This document shows, piece by piece, positions 25,809 to 35,025 of a DNA stretch of 64,000 bases. The position numbers and the translations under genes are program-made. This stretch comes from an uncultured Paracoccaceae bacterium (lineage in GTDB: Bacteria; Pseudomonadota; Alphaproteobacteria; Rhodobacterales; Rhodobacteraceae). The stretch covers positions 1 to 64,000 of the forward strand of contig CALAXT010000032.1 of assembly GCA_937895435.1 (NCBI GenBank). The letters run 5' to 3'. The first letter of the stretch is position 1; every line of letters starts with the position of its first letter. The notes beneath the pieces were generated by a model. It worked only from the letters and a program-made list of their open reading frames with translations. It did no database searches and was not told where the DNA came from.

Positions 25809-27869
25809 ATGCCTAACCTTTTGATCGAACTCTTTTCTGAGGAAATTCCCGCCCGCATGCAAAAACGTGCGGCCGAAGACCTCAAACGGTTGGTGACCGA
25901 AGGTCTGGTGCAGGCTGGGCTGACCTATGGTGGGGCGGCAGCTTTTGCCACGCCTCGGCGTTTGGTTTTGGCGGTTGAGGGCTTGCTGGGCGCAAGCCCG
26001 GCGCAGCGTGAAGAACGCAAAGGCCCGCGCGCCGATGCGCCCGCTGCCGCGATTGATGGGTTTTTGCGCTCAACAGGTCTGAACAAAGATCAGCTGTTCT
26101 TACGCGACACGCCCAAGGGCGCTCTTTATTTTGCAGTGATTGAAACACCGGGCCGGGATGCCTCTGCGATCATTGCTGATGTTCTGGCCGGGGTTATTCG
26201 CGATTTTCCGTGGCCCAAGGCCATGCGTTGGGGGGCGGGCAGCCTGCGTTGGGTGCGGCCCCTGCACGCGATCTTGTGCATTTTTGAAGATGAGACTGGC
26301 ACTGAGGTTGTGCCGTTGCAGGTTGATCACATCACCGCCAGCAACACGACCCAAGGCCACCGCTTTATGGCGCCGGGGCGCTTTGGCGTGCATGGGTTTG
26401 ATGATTACCGCGCCAAGTTGAAAGCTGCGTATGTTTTGTTGGATGGCGCAGATCGCGCGGCGCAGATTTGGGCTGATGCACAAAATTTGGCCTTTGCCCA
26501 AGGGTTGGAATTGGTCGAAGATGCGGGACTTTTGTCGGAAGTTGCGGGCCTTGTCGAATGGCCTGTGGTGCTGATGGGGCGGATTGATGAAGCGTTTTTG
26601 GGCTTGCCACCCGAGGTGTTGCAGACATCGATGCGCGAACATCAGAAATTCTTTTCGTTGCGTAACCCGAAAACGGCCCGGATTGAGGGCTTTGTGACCG
26701 TGGCAAATATTCTTGCCCCTGATGGTGGTCAGACGATTTTGCGTGGCAACCAAAAGGTGCTGTCGGCCCGGCTGTCGGATGCGCGGTTCTTTTGGGAAAA
26801 CGATCTGCGTCGTGTCACATCTGAAGGGCTCGAGGGTATGGGCGCGGGGCTTGCGGGCGTGACATTTCACAACAAATTGGGCAGTCAGGCCGACCGGATT
26901 TCCCGCATCGCCGCTTTGGCGCGCGAAATTGCCCCATTGGTGGGGGCCGATGGCGATATGGCGGCCCAAGCCGCGCGCGTGGCCAAGGCTGATCTGCAAT
27001 CGGCGATGGTGGGCGAATTTCCGGAACTGCAGGGCACGATGGGCGGCTATTATGCCCGTGCTGTGGGGCTGCCTGATGCTGTGGCTGATGCCTGCCGCGC
27101 GCATTACCAGCCGCTTGGGCCCTCAGATGATGTGCCAAGTGCGTCGGTTTCGGTGGCTGTGGCGCTGGCAGACAAAATCGACACGCTCACCTGTTTTTGG
27201 GCGATTGATGAAAAGCCCACCGGCAGCAAAGATCCCTTTGCCCTGCGGCGCGCAGCGCTGGGCGTTATCCGGTTGATCTTGTCAAACGCTGTGCGTGCAG
27301 GATTGTCGGATTTGTTTGTGCGCGCCAACAGGGGCACTGATGCGGCGGATCTGTTGGCGTTCTTTCATGACCGTCTAAAGGTCTATCTGCGGGATCAGGG
27401 TATTCCATATGATGTGATTGATGCCTGTTTGGCTATGCCTGGCAATGACGATCTGACGTTGTTGGTGAACCGCGCCCAAGCTTTGGCGGGGCTGTTGAAG
27501 ACTGACGATGGTACCAACCTGCTGCAAGGGTTCAAACGCGCCAATAACATTTTGACCCAAGCCGAGGCCAAAGACGGTGTTGAATATTCTTACGGCCCAG
27601 ATGCAAAATTTGCCGAAGGCCCTGAAGAGCTGGCGCTCTTTGACGCGTTAGATTTGGCCGAGGCGACCATCACGCCCGCGATGGAGACACAGGATTTTGT
27701 GGCTGCAATGCAGGCGATGGCGGCGCTGCGTGGCCCGATTGATGCATTTTTCACTGCGGTGCAGGTCAATGCCGATAACGCTATGGTGCGCCGAAACCGC
27801 TTGAACCTGTTGCACCGCATTCGGGCCACATGTTTGCGGGTGGCAGATTTGGCACGTCTCGAAGGATAA
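25809..27869 (+). CDS. glyS: Glycyl-tRNA synthetase beta subunit
   Basis: A 686-residue beta subunit, which binds tRNA-Gly and stabilises the alpha subunit. The N terminus NLLIELFSEEIPARMQ, the middle LQTSMREHQKFFSLR and ADKIDTLTCFWAIDEKPTGSKDPFALRRAALG are all diagnostic. The C-terminal part is the helical anticodon-binding domain. The ATG at 25809 is chosen because relatives start at MPNLLIELF. The ribosome-binding site is weak, so translation may depend on the upstream gene 51 bases away. Only one glycine tRNA gene (TCC) lies in this window. Confidence 0.97.
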   Translation: MPNLLIELFSEEIPARMQKRAAEDLKRLVTEGLVQAGLTYGGAAAFATPRRLVLAVEGLLGASPAQREERKGPRADAPAAAIDGFLRSTGLNKDQLFLRDTPKGALYFAVIETPGRDASAIIADVLAGVIRDFPWPKAMRWGAGSLRWVRPLHAILCIFEDETGTEVVPLQVDHITASNTTQGHRFMAPGRFGVHGFDDYRAKLKAAYVLLDGADRAAQIWADAQNLAFAQGLELVEDAGLLSEVAGLVEWPVVLMGRIDEAFLGLPPEVLQTSMREHQKFFSLRNPKTARIEGFVTVANILAPDGGQTILRGNQKVLSARLSDARFFWENDLRRVTSEGLEGMGAGLAGVTFHNKLGSQADRISRIAALAREIAPLVGADGDMAAQAARVAKADLQSAMVGEFPELQGTMGGYYARAVGLPDAVADACRAHYQPLGPSDDVPSASVSVAVALADKIDTLTCFWAIDEKPTGSKDPFALRRAALGVIRLILSNAVRAGLSDLFVRANRGTDAADLLAFFHDRLKVYLRDQGIPYDVIDACLAMPGNDDLTLLVNRAQALAGLLKTDDGTNLLQGFKRANNILTQAEAKDGVEYSYGPDAKFAEGPEELALFDALDLAEATITPAMETQDFVAAMQAMAALRGPIDAFFTAVQVNADNAMVRRNRLNLLHRIRATCLRVADLARLEG

Positions 27870-27945
27870 AATTGCCGCGCTTGCACAGGCGCGTCTTCGG
27901 CGTATGCTGCACGGCAGAACAGAATTCCTGCGTGAGCCTTGATTT

Positions 27946-30486
27946 ATGCCCAAATCCCTTGAACGTCTCGATTATGCCGCACTGACGCCTTCGGCGTCGA
28001 TTGCTGCGCTGACCCATGGGTGGCGGGCGAAGTGCCTGCAACGGTTGATCCGCATTGGTTTGCCAGTGCCACAAACGGTGGCCTTGCCCTTTGCCACGGT
28101 GCGCGCGATTGCGGACGGGCAGATGGTGGATACGGCTGCGATTTTGGCGTTGTTTGGCACGGATGCGCTGGTATCTGTGCGGGCAAGTTCGGAAAACCCC
28201 GATTGGGGGGGGCCGGGCACGCTGTTAAATATTGGTATGACATGGGCACGACACGCGGCTTTCGCCGCCAGCCATGGTGCCGAGATCGCCAATACGCTTT
28301 ATTTGAACTTTATCCAATCTTACGCCATTCACGTTGCCCGTCTTGACCCGGATTTGTTTGAGGCCAGCGATGGCAGCGCCGAAACCCTGCGCGCGGCCCT
28401 GCGTGCCTATGAACAAGAGATGGAGACCCCATTTCCCCAAGATCCTGCCCGGCAATTGGCCGAGGTGCTGCGCTCAATGGCCCGCGCATGGGAGGGCACA
28501 TCGGCCCGGCTGTTGCGTCAGGCCAAAGGTGCACCGATGGAGGCCGGATTGGGCTTGATGGTGCAGGAAATGGTGCTGACACTGGGGCCGGGTGACTGTG
28601 GCTGGGGTATGATGCAGCTGGTTGATCCGGTCACTGGCAGCGCACAGGTCACGGGCCGTTATCAAAGCAAAAGCCACGGCGGCGCACCGCTTGAGACGGG
28701 TGTTTTGTTCTTGACAGAAGATCCACGGGGGCCATCGCTGCAAGAACGCAACCCGCACCTTTTTGCCCAGCTGATTGCGGCAGCCGAGGCGAGCCGTGTC
28801 AAACTGCGTGAAGAGATGCAGATCAGCTTTGCCGTCGAAGATGGCGCGTTGCGGGTGCTGGATGCGGTGCGGGCGCCGCGCTCGTCGCGCGCGGCGGTAC
28901 GCATTGCAGTGACACTGGCGCAAGAGGGTATCATTACCCGACCAGACGCGCTGTTGCGGGTTGAGCCACGCGCGCTGTCAGAGCTTTTGCACCAACAAAT
29001 TGATCCGCGTGGCAGCCGTGACCGGATCGGGCGGGGCATCGCCGCAAGCCCGGGTGCGGCACAAGGCCGGATTGTTTTTTCATCACGTGCGGCACAAGCC
29101 TCGGATGCACGTGGCGAGGCGTGTATTTTGGTGCGCCGCGAAACCGCGCCCGAAGATATACGTGGGATGCATGCGGCCTCAGGCGTGGTGACGGAACGCG
29201 GAGGCATCACCAGCCACGCGGCCGTCATCGCGCGGGGCTTGGGGCTGCCCTGCGTTGTCGGGATGGCCGATGTCAAAGTGAATCTGAAAGACATGACCGT
29301 CACCGCTGCGGATGGTCGCGTGTTTCGTGAGGGTGATATGATCACGGTCGATGGCACCGAAGGCACCGTGCTGGCGGGCGCTGTCGATTTGCTGCCGCCG
29401 GCCCAAGATGAAAATTTTCGCACGCTGCTGGCCTGGGCTGATGATGTGCGCGACATTGGCATTCGGGCCAATGCCGATACGCCTGCAGACGCAAGGATGG
29501 CCCACGGTTTTGCCGCCGAAGGCATCGGGCTGTGCCGCAGCGAGCATATGTTTTTTGATGCCGACCGCCTGACCGTAATGCGCGAGATGATTTTTGCAAA
29601 CACGGTCAGCGATCGCAAAATTGCGCTGGATCGCTTGTTGCCGATGCAGCGGGCAGATTTCACAGGTATGTTTGAAATCATGCAAGGTTTGCCTGTGTGT
29701 ATTCGGCTGTTTGATCCGCCGTTGCACGAATTTTTGCCCCATGATCGTGATGGGATGCGCGAATTGGCCGAGGCGCTGGATCGCCCTCTGTCAGATGTGA
29801 TCCGCCGGGTCGAAGCCCTGTCAGAATTCAACCCTATGCTGGGGATGCGTGGTGTGCGGCTGGGCATTGTACTGCCCGAAATTTACGACATGCAGGCCCG
29901 TGCAATCTTTGAGGCCACGGTTGATGCGGGTATCAAAGGGGCCGCTGTCGTGCCGGAAATTATGATCCCGCTGGTCTCGGCCAAACGCGAGGTTGAGTTG
30001 GTGAAAACCCGGATCGAATCTGTTGCGGCGGCTGTGCGCAATGAACGTGGGGCAGGGTTTGATTATCGGCTGGGGGTGATGGTCGAAACGCCGCGTGCTG
30101 CGCTGCGGGCAGGTGAGATTGCGCAGTATACGTCTTTTCTCAGTTTTGGCACCAATGACTTGACCCAGATGACCTATGGCCTGTCCCGTGATGATGCGGG
30201 GCGGTTCATGAACACTTATGTCCAACTTGGCGTCTTTCCCGAAGATCCGTTTTATATGCTTGATGTTGATGGTGTGGGTGAGCTTTTGTTGATTGGGGCC
30301 GAGCGTGGACGCCGGGCGCAGCCTGATCTGACCCTGTCAATTTGTGGTGAGCATGGGGGAAATACCGAATCGATAGAGTTCTGCCGACAGGCCGGATTTG
30401 ACTATGTTTCCTGTTCGCCATTTCGCGTTCCGGTGGCGCGACTGGCCGCCGCCCAGCTTGCCTTGCGGTCTCCTCGTATTTCATAA
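27946..30486 (+). CDS. Divergent pyruvate phosphate dikinase-like protein
   Basis: An 846-residue protein built like pyruvate phosphate dikinase (PPDK), which interconverts pyruvate, ATP and phosphate with PEP. The central phosphohistidine domain is intact (TERGGITSHAAV, His424), and so is the C-terminal PEP/pyruvate TIM barrel (SICGEHGGN, Cys800; SFGTNDLTQMTYG). The N-terminal nucleotide-binding half is shorter and eroded. VSVRAS (76-81) keeps the Arg of VSVRSGA, but the TRNPATG segment reads LVDPVTG, and the GEF motif whose Glu binds Mg-ATP reads GRY (237-239, Arg238). It may be an inactive or altered paralogue. It follows glyS by 76 bases. Confidence 0.8.
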   Translation: MPKSLERLDYAALTPSASIAALTHGWRAKCLQRLIRIGLPVPQTVALPFATVRAIADGQMVDTAAILALFGTDALVSVRASSENPDWGGPGTLLNIGMTWARHAAFAASHGAEIANTLYLNFIQSYAIHVARLDPDLFEASDGSAETLRAALRAYEQEMETPFPQDPARQLAEVLRSMARAWEGTSARLLRQAKGAPMEAGLGLMVQEMVLTLGPGDCGWGMMQLVDPVTGSAQVTGRYQSKSHGGAPLETGVLFLTEDPRGPSLQERNPHLFAQLIAAAEASRVKLREEMQISFAVEDGALRVLDAVRAPRSSRAAVRIAVTLAQEGIITRPDALLRVEPRALSELLHQQIDPRGSRDRIGRGIAASPGAAQGRIVFSSRAAQASDARGEACILVRRETAPEDIRGMHAASGVVTERGGITSHAAVIARGLGLPCVVGMADVKVNLKDMTVTAADGRVFREGDMITVDGTEGTVLAGAVDLLPPAQDENFRTLLAWADDVRDIGIRANADTPADARMAHGFAAEGIGLCRSEHMFFDADRLTVMREMIFANTVSDRKIALDRLLPMQRADFTGMFEIMQGLPVCIRLFDPPLHEFLPHDRDGMRELAEALDRPLSDVIRRVEALSEFNPMLGMRGVRLGIVLPEIYDMQARAIFEATVDAGIKGAAVVPEIMIPLVSAKREVELVKTRIESVAAAVRNERGAGFDYRLGVMVETPRAALRAGEIAQYTSFLSFGTNDLTQMTYGLSRDDAGRFMNTYVQLGVFPEDPFYMLDVDGVGELLLIGAERGRRAQPDLTLSICGEHGGNTESIEFCRQAGFDYVSCSPFRVPVARLAAAQLALRSPRIS

Positions 30487-30525
30487 ATTAAATTTAAAAA
30501 CAGATGGTTGACAGCCTGTCGGTTG

Positions 30526-30628
30526 GATTCGATCTGCAATTTTTGCGTGTAAGTTCTGTGCGTGATCGGCACAAAATGGCCTGTGGATTCTCAAGGGTGG
30601 ATTCAATGTGGCCTTTGGGCTAGGACTC
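30526..30628. promoter_or_regulatory. Cluster of four GANTC (CcrM methylation) sites before the sleB gene
   Basis: GATTC occurs at 30526-30530, 30586-30590 and 30600-30604, each within TGGATTC, and GACTC at 30624-30628. The region is the 206-base gap between the PPDK-like gene and sleB. In alphaproteobacteria GANTC is methylated by CcrM and read by GcrA. A TTGACA hexamer at 30508-30513 could be a -35 element, but no convincing -10 is seen. Confidence 0.5.
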
Positions 30629-30692
30629 GGGCGTTCCGATTGGGCCCCGTGGGTGCCCGCCGGGGCGATGAAACAAGACAGGACGCGTTCGG

Positions 30693-31487
30693 ATGCAGGA
30701 ATGGCTGATCAAGCCAAGGCAAATCTGTCTTTGGGTATCTTTTGCGCTGGGGCTTTGTCTGAGCGCGGCGGCTGTGCGGGCGGATGACGTGGCGCCCGTG
30801 GCCTTTTCTACCCAGCTTGCTGCCCTTCTTGATCAGGAACGTGCTGCTTTGCAAGATTTGGACCCGGGCTATGTTGCCTCAATCATGCCGGTTTCTGTCA
30901 GCCTGGCCTTGGATGCCGAACCTGCTGCCTTGCCGTTGCCACAACCGCGCCCAAAGCGTGATTTTTCAAATTGGCGTGCGGGGCTCAGCCTGTTTTCTGG
31001 CAAACGCCCGGTTGAGGTTGCCGCGATCCCGACCGAAGAGCTTTACGCGAATGAATGGTTGGCCAGTCAGCCAAAGGCCCGTGGGGATCAGCAATGGGCC
31101 TGTCTGACCGAAGCACTTTATTTCGAATCGCGGGGTGAGCCGCCCGCTGGTCAGTTCGCCGTGGCCGAAGTTATTTTAAACAGGGTTGAGGCCAATGATT
31201 ACCCCGCGACGATCTGTGGTGTGGTGCGCCAAGGGTCTGGTGCGTCCTGTCAGTTTTCGTTTTATTGTGATGGCCATCCTGAAACCATTGCAGAACCTGC
31301 CGCCTATGAGCGTGCGGGTAAGATTGCGGCGCTGATGCTGGCTGGCGCGCCGCGCGATCTCACCGATGGCGCCACGCATTTTCACACAGTGGCGGTTAAG
31401 CCGCATTGGGCACAGGTGTTTGATTTGACCGCCAGCATTGGGGTGCATAAATTTTATCGTGCCCCGCTGCGGCTTGCCAGCAACTAG
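30693..31487 (+). CDS. Exported cell wall hydrolase, SleB/CwlJ family
   Basis: A 264-residue protein with a signal peptide (about 1-30, ending AAAVRAD), a spacer of some 100 residues rich in Pro and Ala, and a C-terminal Hydrolase_2 (SleB-like) domain from about 137. The catalytic glutamate is expected in CLTEALYFESRGEP. The VAEVILNRVEANDYPATICGVVRQG and CQFSFYCDG blocks are typical of the family, which cleaves glycan strands as a lytic transglycosylase. Spore germination is not relevant here; proteobacterial members act in wall growth or division. The gap upstream has four GANTC sites, hinting at cell-cycle control. Confidence 0.87.
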   Translation: MQEWLIKPRQICLWVSFALGLCLSAAAVRADDVAPVAFSTQLAALLDQERAALQDLDPGYVASIMPVSVSLALDAEPAALPLPQPRPKRDFSNWRAGLSLFSGKRPVEVAAIPTEELYANEWLASQPKARGDQQWACLTEALYFESRGEPPAGQFAVAEVILNRVEANDYPATICGVVRQGSGASCQFSFYCDGHPETIAEPAAYERAGKIAALMLAGAPRDLTDGATHFHTVAVKPHWAQVFDLTASIGVHKFYRAPLRLASN

Positions 31488-31615
31488 ACCGGCGCTTAGA
31501 GCCATTTTCCAGAACCACTCGCGTCGTGAATGTGCGTCAAGATGACCGATCCTGTCATGACGCAGCTATGTCATCGCCCTAAACTGACTGTGAACAGACC
31601 GACCCGGAGACCGCC

Positions 31616-32554
31616 ATGACCAGCGACATTCGCCTTGCCTTTGCGCACCCAGAAGAACGCGCCGAGGCTACGGCCAGCGCCGACCCGCGCGACAGGTTGA
31701 GCCTGCGCGATTTGGTGCTGTCGGCCGAGATTGGCGCGTTTCAGCAAGAACGTGGCACCAGTCAGCGGCTGCGGTTCAATGTGGTCGTTGAATTGCGCCC
31801 CTACACTGGCCCGATTGAGGACGATGTTGATCGCATCTTGTCTTATGACAAGGTGACTCAGGCGATTGAAAGCGAATTGGCGGCGGAACGGCTGAACCTG
31901 CTGGAAACGCTGGCTGAACGCATTGCTGACCGCATTTTAATGGAACCGCAGGCGATGCGTGTTTTTGTGCGGGTGGAAAAGCTTGATCGTGGCCCTTATG
32001 CGTTGGGGGTGGAAATCGTGCGCAGCCGCGCTGAGGTGCCGTTGCGCGCCCTGCAGGCGGATGGGTCTGAGGCGGCGCTGCATCCAATTGTGGTGCATCT
32101 GTCCAATGCCGTGATTTGCGCACCCGATCTGGCCGCGCGGCTTGATGCGCTAAACGCAAGGGGGCGGCCAATTATCTTGTGCGTTGGCATTGGCGAAACG
32201 CTGCCACCCGTAGCGCAATCGGCTGCGGTGCAGCGCCGGATTGATCTGTTGGCGATTGAACAAAACGCTTGGGTTTTGGCAGGACGTGACAGCCGATGTG
32301 TCGTGGTGCAAAGCCGAACCGAAATTGACTGGGCGCTGCGCCATGGCCAGATGATCGTTTGGGCGCCGGCCAAGTTGGTGCTGGATGCCGTTGACGGCCC
32401 CAGCACACCACCCCGCAAGGCGGTGGCGTTGTCGCTGTGGCTGGCTGAAACCTTGGCGGCGGATCGGTTGCTGCTTTTGGGTGGCGCACAAGACCCGGCT
32501 GACGATCACGCACCGGCGGGAAGTCGCGTGCCGATTGAAATACATCCGCTTTGA
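31616..32554 (+). CDS. folB: Dihydroneopterin aldolase with kinase-like C-terminal extension
   Basis: A 312-residue protein. Residues 27-137 are a complete FolB domain (LRDLVLSAEIGAFQQERG, LNLLETLAERIAD, and the catalytic Lys122 in VEKLDRG), which releases glycolaldehyde to make hydroxymethyl-dihydropterin in folate synthesis. Ordinary FolB stops near residue 120. Here a further 170 residues follow, with VVHLSNAVI, RPIILCVGIG, QRRIDLLAIEQNAW and ALSLWLAETLAADRLLLLGG. These resemble, weakly, the strand-loop and 'DS(I/L)A-WLA' elements of amino-acid-kinase folds, but with the glycine loops degenerate. Such long FolB proteins are usual in Rhodobacterales. The gene leads folB-folP-glmM; the downstream gene starts 40 bases on. 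Confidence 0.9.
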   Translation: MTSDIRLAFAHPEERAEATASADPRDRLSLRDLVLSAEIGAFQQERGTSQRLRFNVVVELRPYTGPIEDDVDRILSYDKVTQAIESELAAERLNLLETLAERIADRILMEPQAMRVFVRVEKLDRGPYALGVEIVRSRAEVPLRALQADGSEAALHPIVVHLSNAVICAPDLAARLDALNARGRPIILCVGIGETLPPVAQSAAVQRRIDLLAIEQNAWVLAGRDSRCVVVQSRTEIDWALRHGQMIVWAPAKLVLDAVDGPSTPPRKAVALSLWLAETLAADRLLLLGGAQDPADDHAPAGSRVPIEIHPL

Positions 32555-32593
32555 GCCCTTGCCAAATTGGGCCTGTCCGGGCACATCACGCCG

Positions 32594-33622
32594 ATGACAG
32601 ATTACTTTCGCCCTATTGCGCAATATGATGCGCTGCGCCCTGCGGATGCGTTGCCGCTGGCAGGGGGGTGGGCATGGTTTTCGCACGCAGAGCGGATCAG
32701 CCGGTCGGGCAGCTTGGGTTTGGTGGGGCTGGGTGATATTCCGGGCGATGTTTTAGACAGGCTGACAGCCCCGCGCGCGCCCATTGCTGGGCTAACGCTT
32801 TCAGCCCCGCGCCTGATGGGCATTTTGAATGTGACGCCGGACAGTTTTTCTGATGGTGGACAGTTTTTTGCCCCTCAGGCCGCGTTGCAGCAAGCACAAG
32901 ATTTGGTGGCTTTCGGGGCCGATATTTTGGATATTGGTGGCGAGTCGACGCGCCCCGGTGCGGCAGTGGTCGATGGGGTGGCGGAAATTGCGCGCACGGC
33001 CCCCATCATTGCCGCGCTGCGTCAGGCGGGCCAAAGCCTGCCGATATCAATTGATACCCGCAAGGCAGATGTTGCAGCGGCTGCGGTGACAGCTGGGGCG
33101 GGGATGATCAATGATGTGTCCGCCCTTGGGTTTGACCCAAAGCTGGCCGATATCGTTGTGCAAAGTGGCTTGCCCGTGTGTTTGATGCATGCCCAGGGCA
33201 CGCCCGCCGACATGCAGATTGCACCACGATATGACAATGTGGTGCTAGATGTTTATGATTTTCTGGCCGAACGCGTAGCTTGGGCGCAATCGTTTGGAAT
33301 TGCGCGGGACAAAATCGTGGTTGATCCCGGCATTGGTTTTGGCAAAACGGTGGCGCATAATCTGGCACTGCTGCGCAATCTTTCCATTTTTCATGGGCTT
33401 GGCTGCCCGGTTCTGCTTGGCGCCTCGCGCAAGCGCTTTATCGCGATGCTGGCGGCAGATAGCCGTGATGGGGCAGGGCGCATGCCCGGTTCGGTCGCGG
33501 TGGCGTTGGCCGGTGTGGCGCAAGGTGTGCAGATTGTGCGGGTGCATGATGTGGCCGAGACGCGGCAATCGCTGACTTTGTGGCAAGCGTTGACAGACAA
33601 TAAAGACATGGGGGCAGCATGA
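32594..33622 (+). CDS. folP: Dihydropteroate synthase
   Basis: A 342-residue TIM-barrel enzyme that joins hydroxymethyl-dihydropterin diphosphate to p-aminobenzoate. Signature blocks are [14 protein letters not shown] (76-89), [28 protein letters not shown] and the C-terminal GASRKRFI. An N-terminal region of about 70 residues precedes the barrel, as is usual in this order. I use the ATG at 32594 (MTDYFRP) over a codon 27 bases upstream. It overlaps glmM by 4 bases (ATGA), and this folB-folP-glmM order is common in alphaproteobacteria. The pterin diphosphokinase gene folK is not in the window. Confidence 0.96.
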   Translation: MTDYFRPIAQYDALRPADALPLAGGWAWFSHAERISRSGSLGLVGLGDIPGDVLDRLTAPRAPIAGLTLSAPRLMGILNVTPDSFSDGGQFFAPQAALQQAQDLVAFGADILDIGGESTRPGAAVVDGVAEIARTAPIIAALRQAGQSLPISIDTRKADVAAAAVTAGAGMINDVSALGFDPKLADIVVQSGLPVCLMHAQGTPADMQIAPRYDNVVLDVYDFLAERVAWAQSFGIARDKIVVDPGIGFGKTVAHNLALLRNLSIFHGLGCPVLLGASRKRFIAMLAADSRDGAGRMPGSVAVALAGVAQGVQIVRVHDVAETRQSLTLWQALTDNKDMGAA

Positions 33623-34962
33623 GCCGGAAGCTTTTTGGCACCGATGGCGTGCGTGGAACGGCCAATACCTATCCGATGACCGCAGAAATTGCATTGCGTC
33701 TGGGTGCGGCGGCTGGGCAGTTCTTTCGCACGGATGAGCGTAATGGTCACCGGGTTGTGATCGGCAAAGATACACGCCTGTCGGGCTATATGCTGGAAAA
33801 TGCGCTGACTGCCGGGTTGACCAGCACGGGGATGAATGTGCTGTTGCTGGGCCCGGTGCCGACACCGGCTGTGGGTTTTTTGACCCGCTCAATGCGAGCC
33901 GATCTGGGCATCATGATTTCAGCCAGCCACAACCCACATCATGACAACGGCATTAAGTTTTTTGGCCCTGACGGGTTTAAACTGTCAGATGACGCCGAGC
34001 TGGAAATAGAAGCAATGTTGGAACGTCCGGCGGCCCTTGCCTTGCCGCGTGATATCGGGCGTGCGCGCCGGATTGATGATGGCCGGGGGCGTTATGTCGA
34101 ATATGCCAAAACCACCTTTCCCGGTCGTGGGCGTTTGGACGGGCTAAAGGTGGTGCTCGATTGTGCCAATGGTGCTGCCTATAAGGCCGCGCCTGAGGTC
34201 TTGTGGGAACTGGGTGCCGAGGTTATTGCCGTTGGTGTGGCGCCAAACGGGTTCAATATCAATGATGGCTGTGGATCGACCCAGACGGCGGCGGCGGTGG
34301 CGGCGGTGCGTGAGCATGGCGCAGATGTGGGTATTTGTCTCGATGGTGATGCCGACCGGGTCATGGTGATCGATGAAACGGGTCAGGTGGCCGATGGTGA
34401 CCAGATCATGGCGCTGTTTGCCGCGCGCTGGTCACAAGAGGCGCGGCTGAACGACAATGTTCTGGTCGCAACCGTCATGTCCAATCTGGGACTTGAGCGG
34501 TTTTTGACAGCCCGAGGCATTCGGCTTGAGCGCACGCCCGTGGGGGACCGCTATGTGGTTGAAGCAATGCGCCGGGGTGGGTGGAACCTTGGGGGTGAGC
34601 AATCTGGCCATATCGTCATGAGCGATTATGCCACCACTGGCGATGGCACCATTGCAGGGTTGCAGTTTCTGGCCGAGATGGTGCGGACTGGCCAACCGGC
34701 AAGCGCGCTGGTGCGCAGCTTTGAAACGGTGCCACAGGTTCTGAAAAATATCCGCTATCGCGTGGGCCAAGAGCCTCTTGCGGCTCTGCCGGTTCAGGCT
34801 GCAATCCGCGCGGGCGAGGCGCGTTTGGTTGGTACCGGGCGGCTGTTAATCCGTAAATCGGGAACTGAGCCGCTGATCCGTGTCATGGTGGAATGCGAAG
34901 ATGATGCGCTGATGGCTGATGTTGTGGCCGAAATTGTCGCCGCAATTGAGGCGGCAATTTAA
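33619..34962 (+). CDS. glmM: Phosphoglucosamine mutase
   Basis: A 447-residue enzyme converting glucosamine-6-phosphate to glucosamine-1-phosphate, on the way to UDP-GlcNAc for peptidoglycan and lipopolysaccharide. It starts with [13 protein letters not shown]; the phosphoserine loop is [14 protein letters not shown] (Ser103 the phosphorylated residue). The metal loop reads DGDADRVM and the sugar-binding segment GGEQSGHI. The C-terminal phosphate-binding loop is [12 protein letters not shown]. The start overlaps the folP stop (ATGA). The length matches the family exactly. Confidence 0.97.
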   Translation: MSRKLFGTDGVRGTANTYPMTAEIALRLGAAAGQFFRTDERNGHRVVIGKDTRLSGYMLENALTAGLTSTGMNVLLLGPVPTPAVGFLTRSMRADLGIMISASHNPHHDNGIKFFGPDGFKLSDDAELEIEAMLERPAALALPRDIGRARRIDDGRGRYVEYAKTTFPGRGRLDGLKVVLDCANGAAYKAAPEVLWELGAEVIAVGVAPNGFNINDGCGSTQTAAAVAAVREHGADVGICLDGDADRVMVIDETGQVADGDQIMALFAARWSQEARLNDNVLVATVMSNLGLERFLTARGIRLERTPVGDRYVVEAMRRGGWNLGGEQSGHIVMSDYATTGDGTIAGLQFLAEMVRTGQPASALVRSFETVPQVLKNIRYRVGQEPLAALPVQAAIRAGEARLVGTGRLLIRKSGTEPLIRVMVECEDDALMADVVAEIVAAIEAAI

Positions 34963-35025
34963 TCGCCTGCACGCCACCCCTTGACCGCCATTTGACAAGC
35001 GCAAGCGGCTTTTAAGGGTTTTGCC

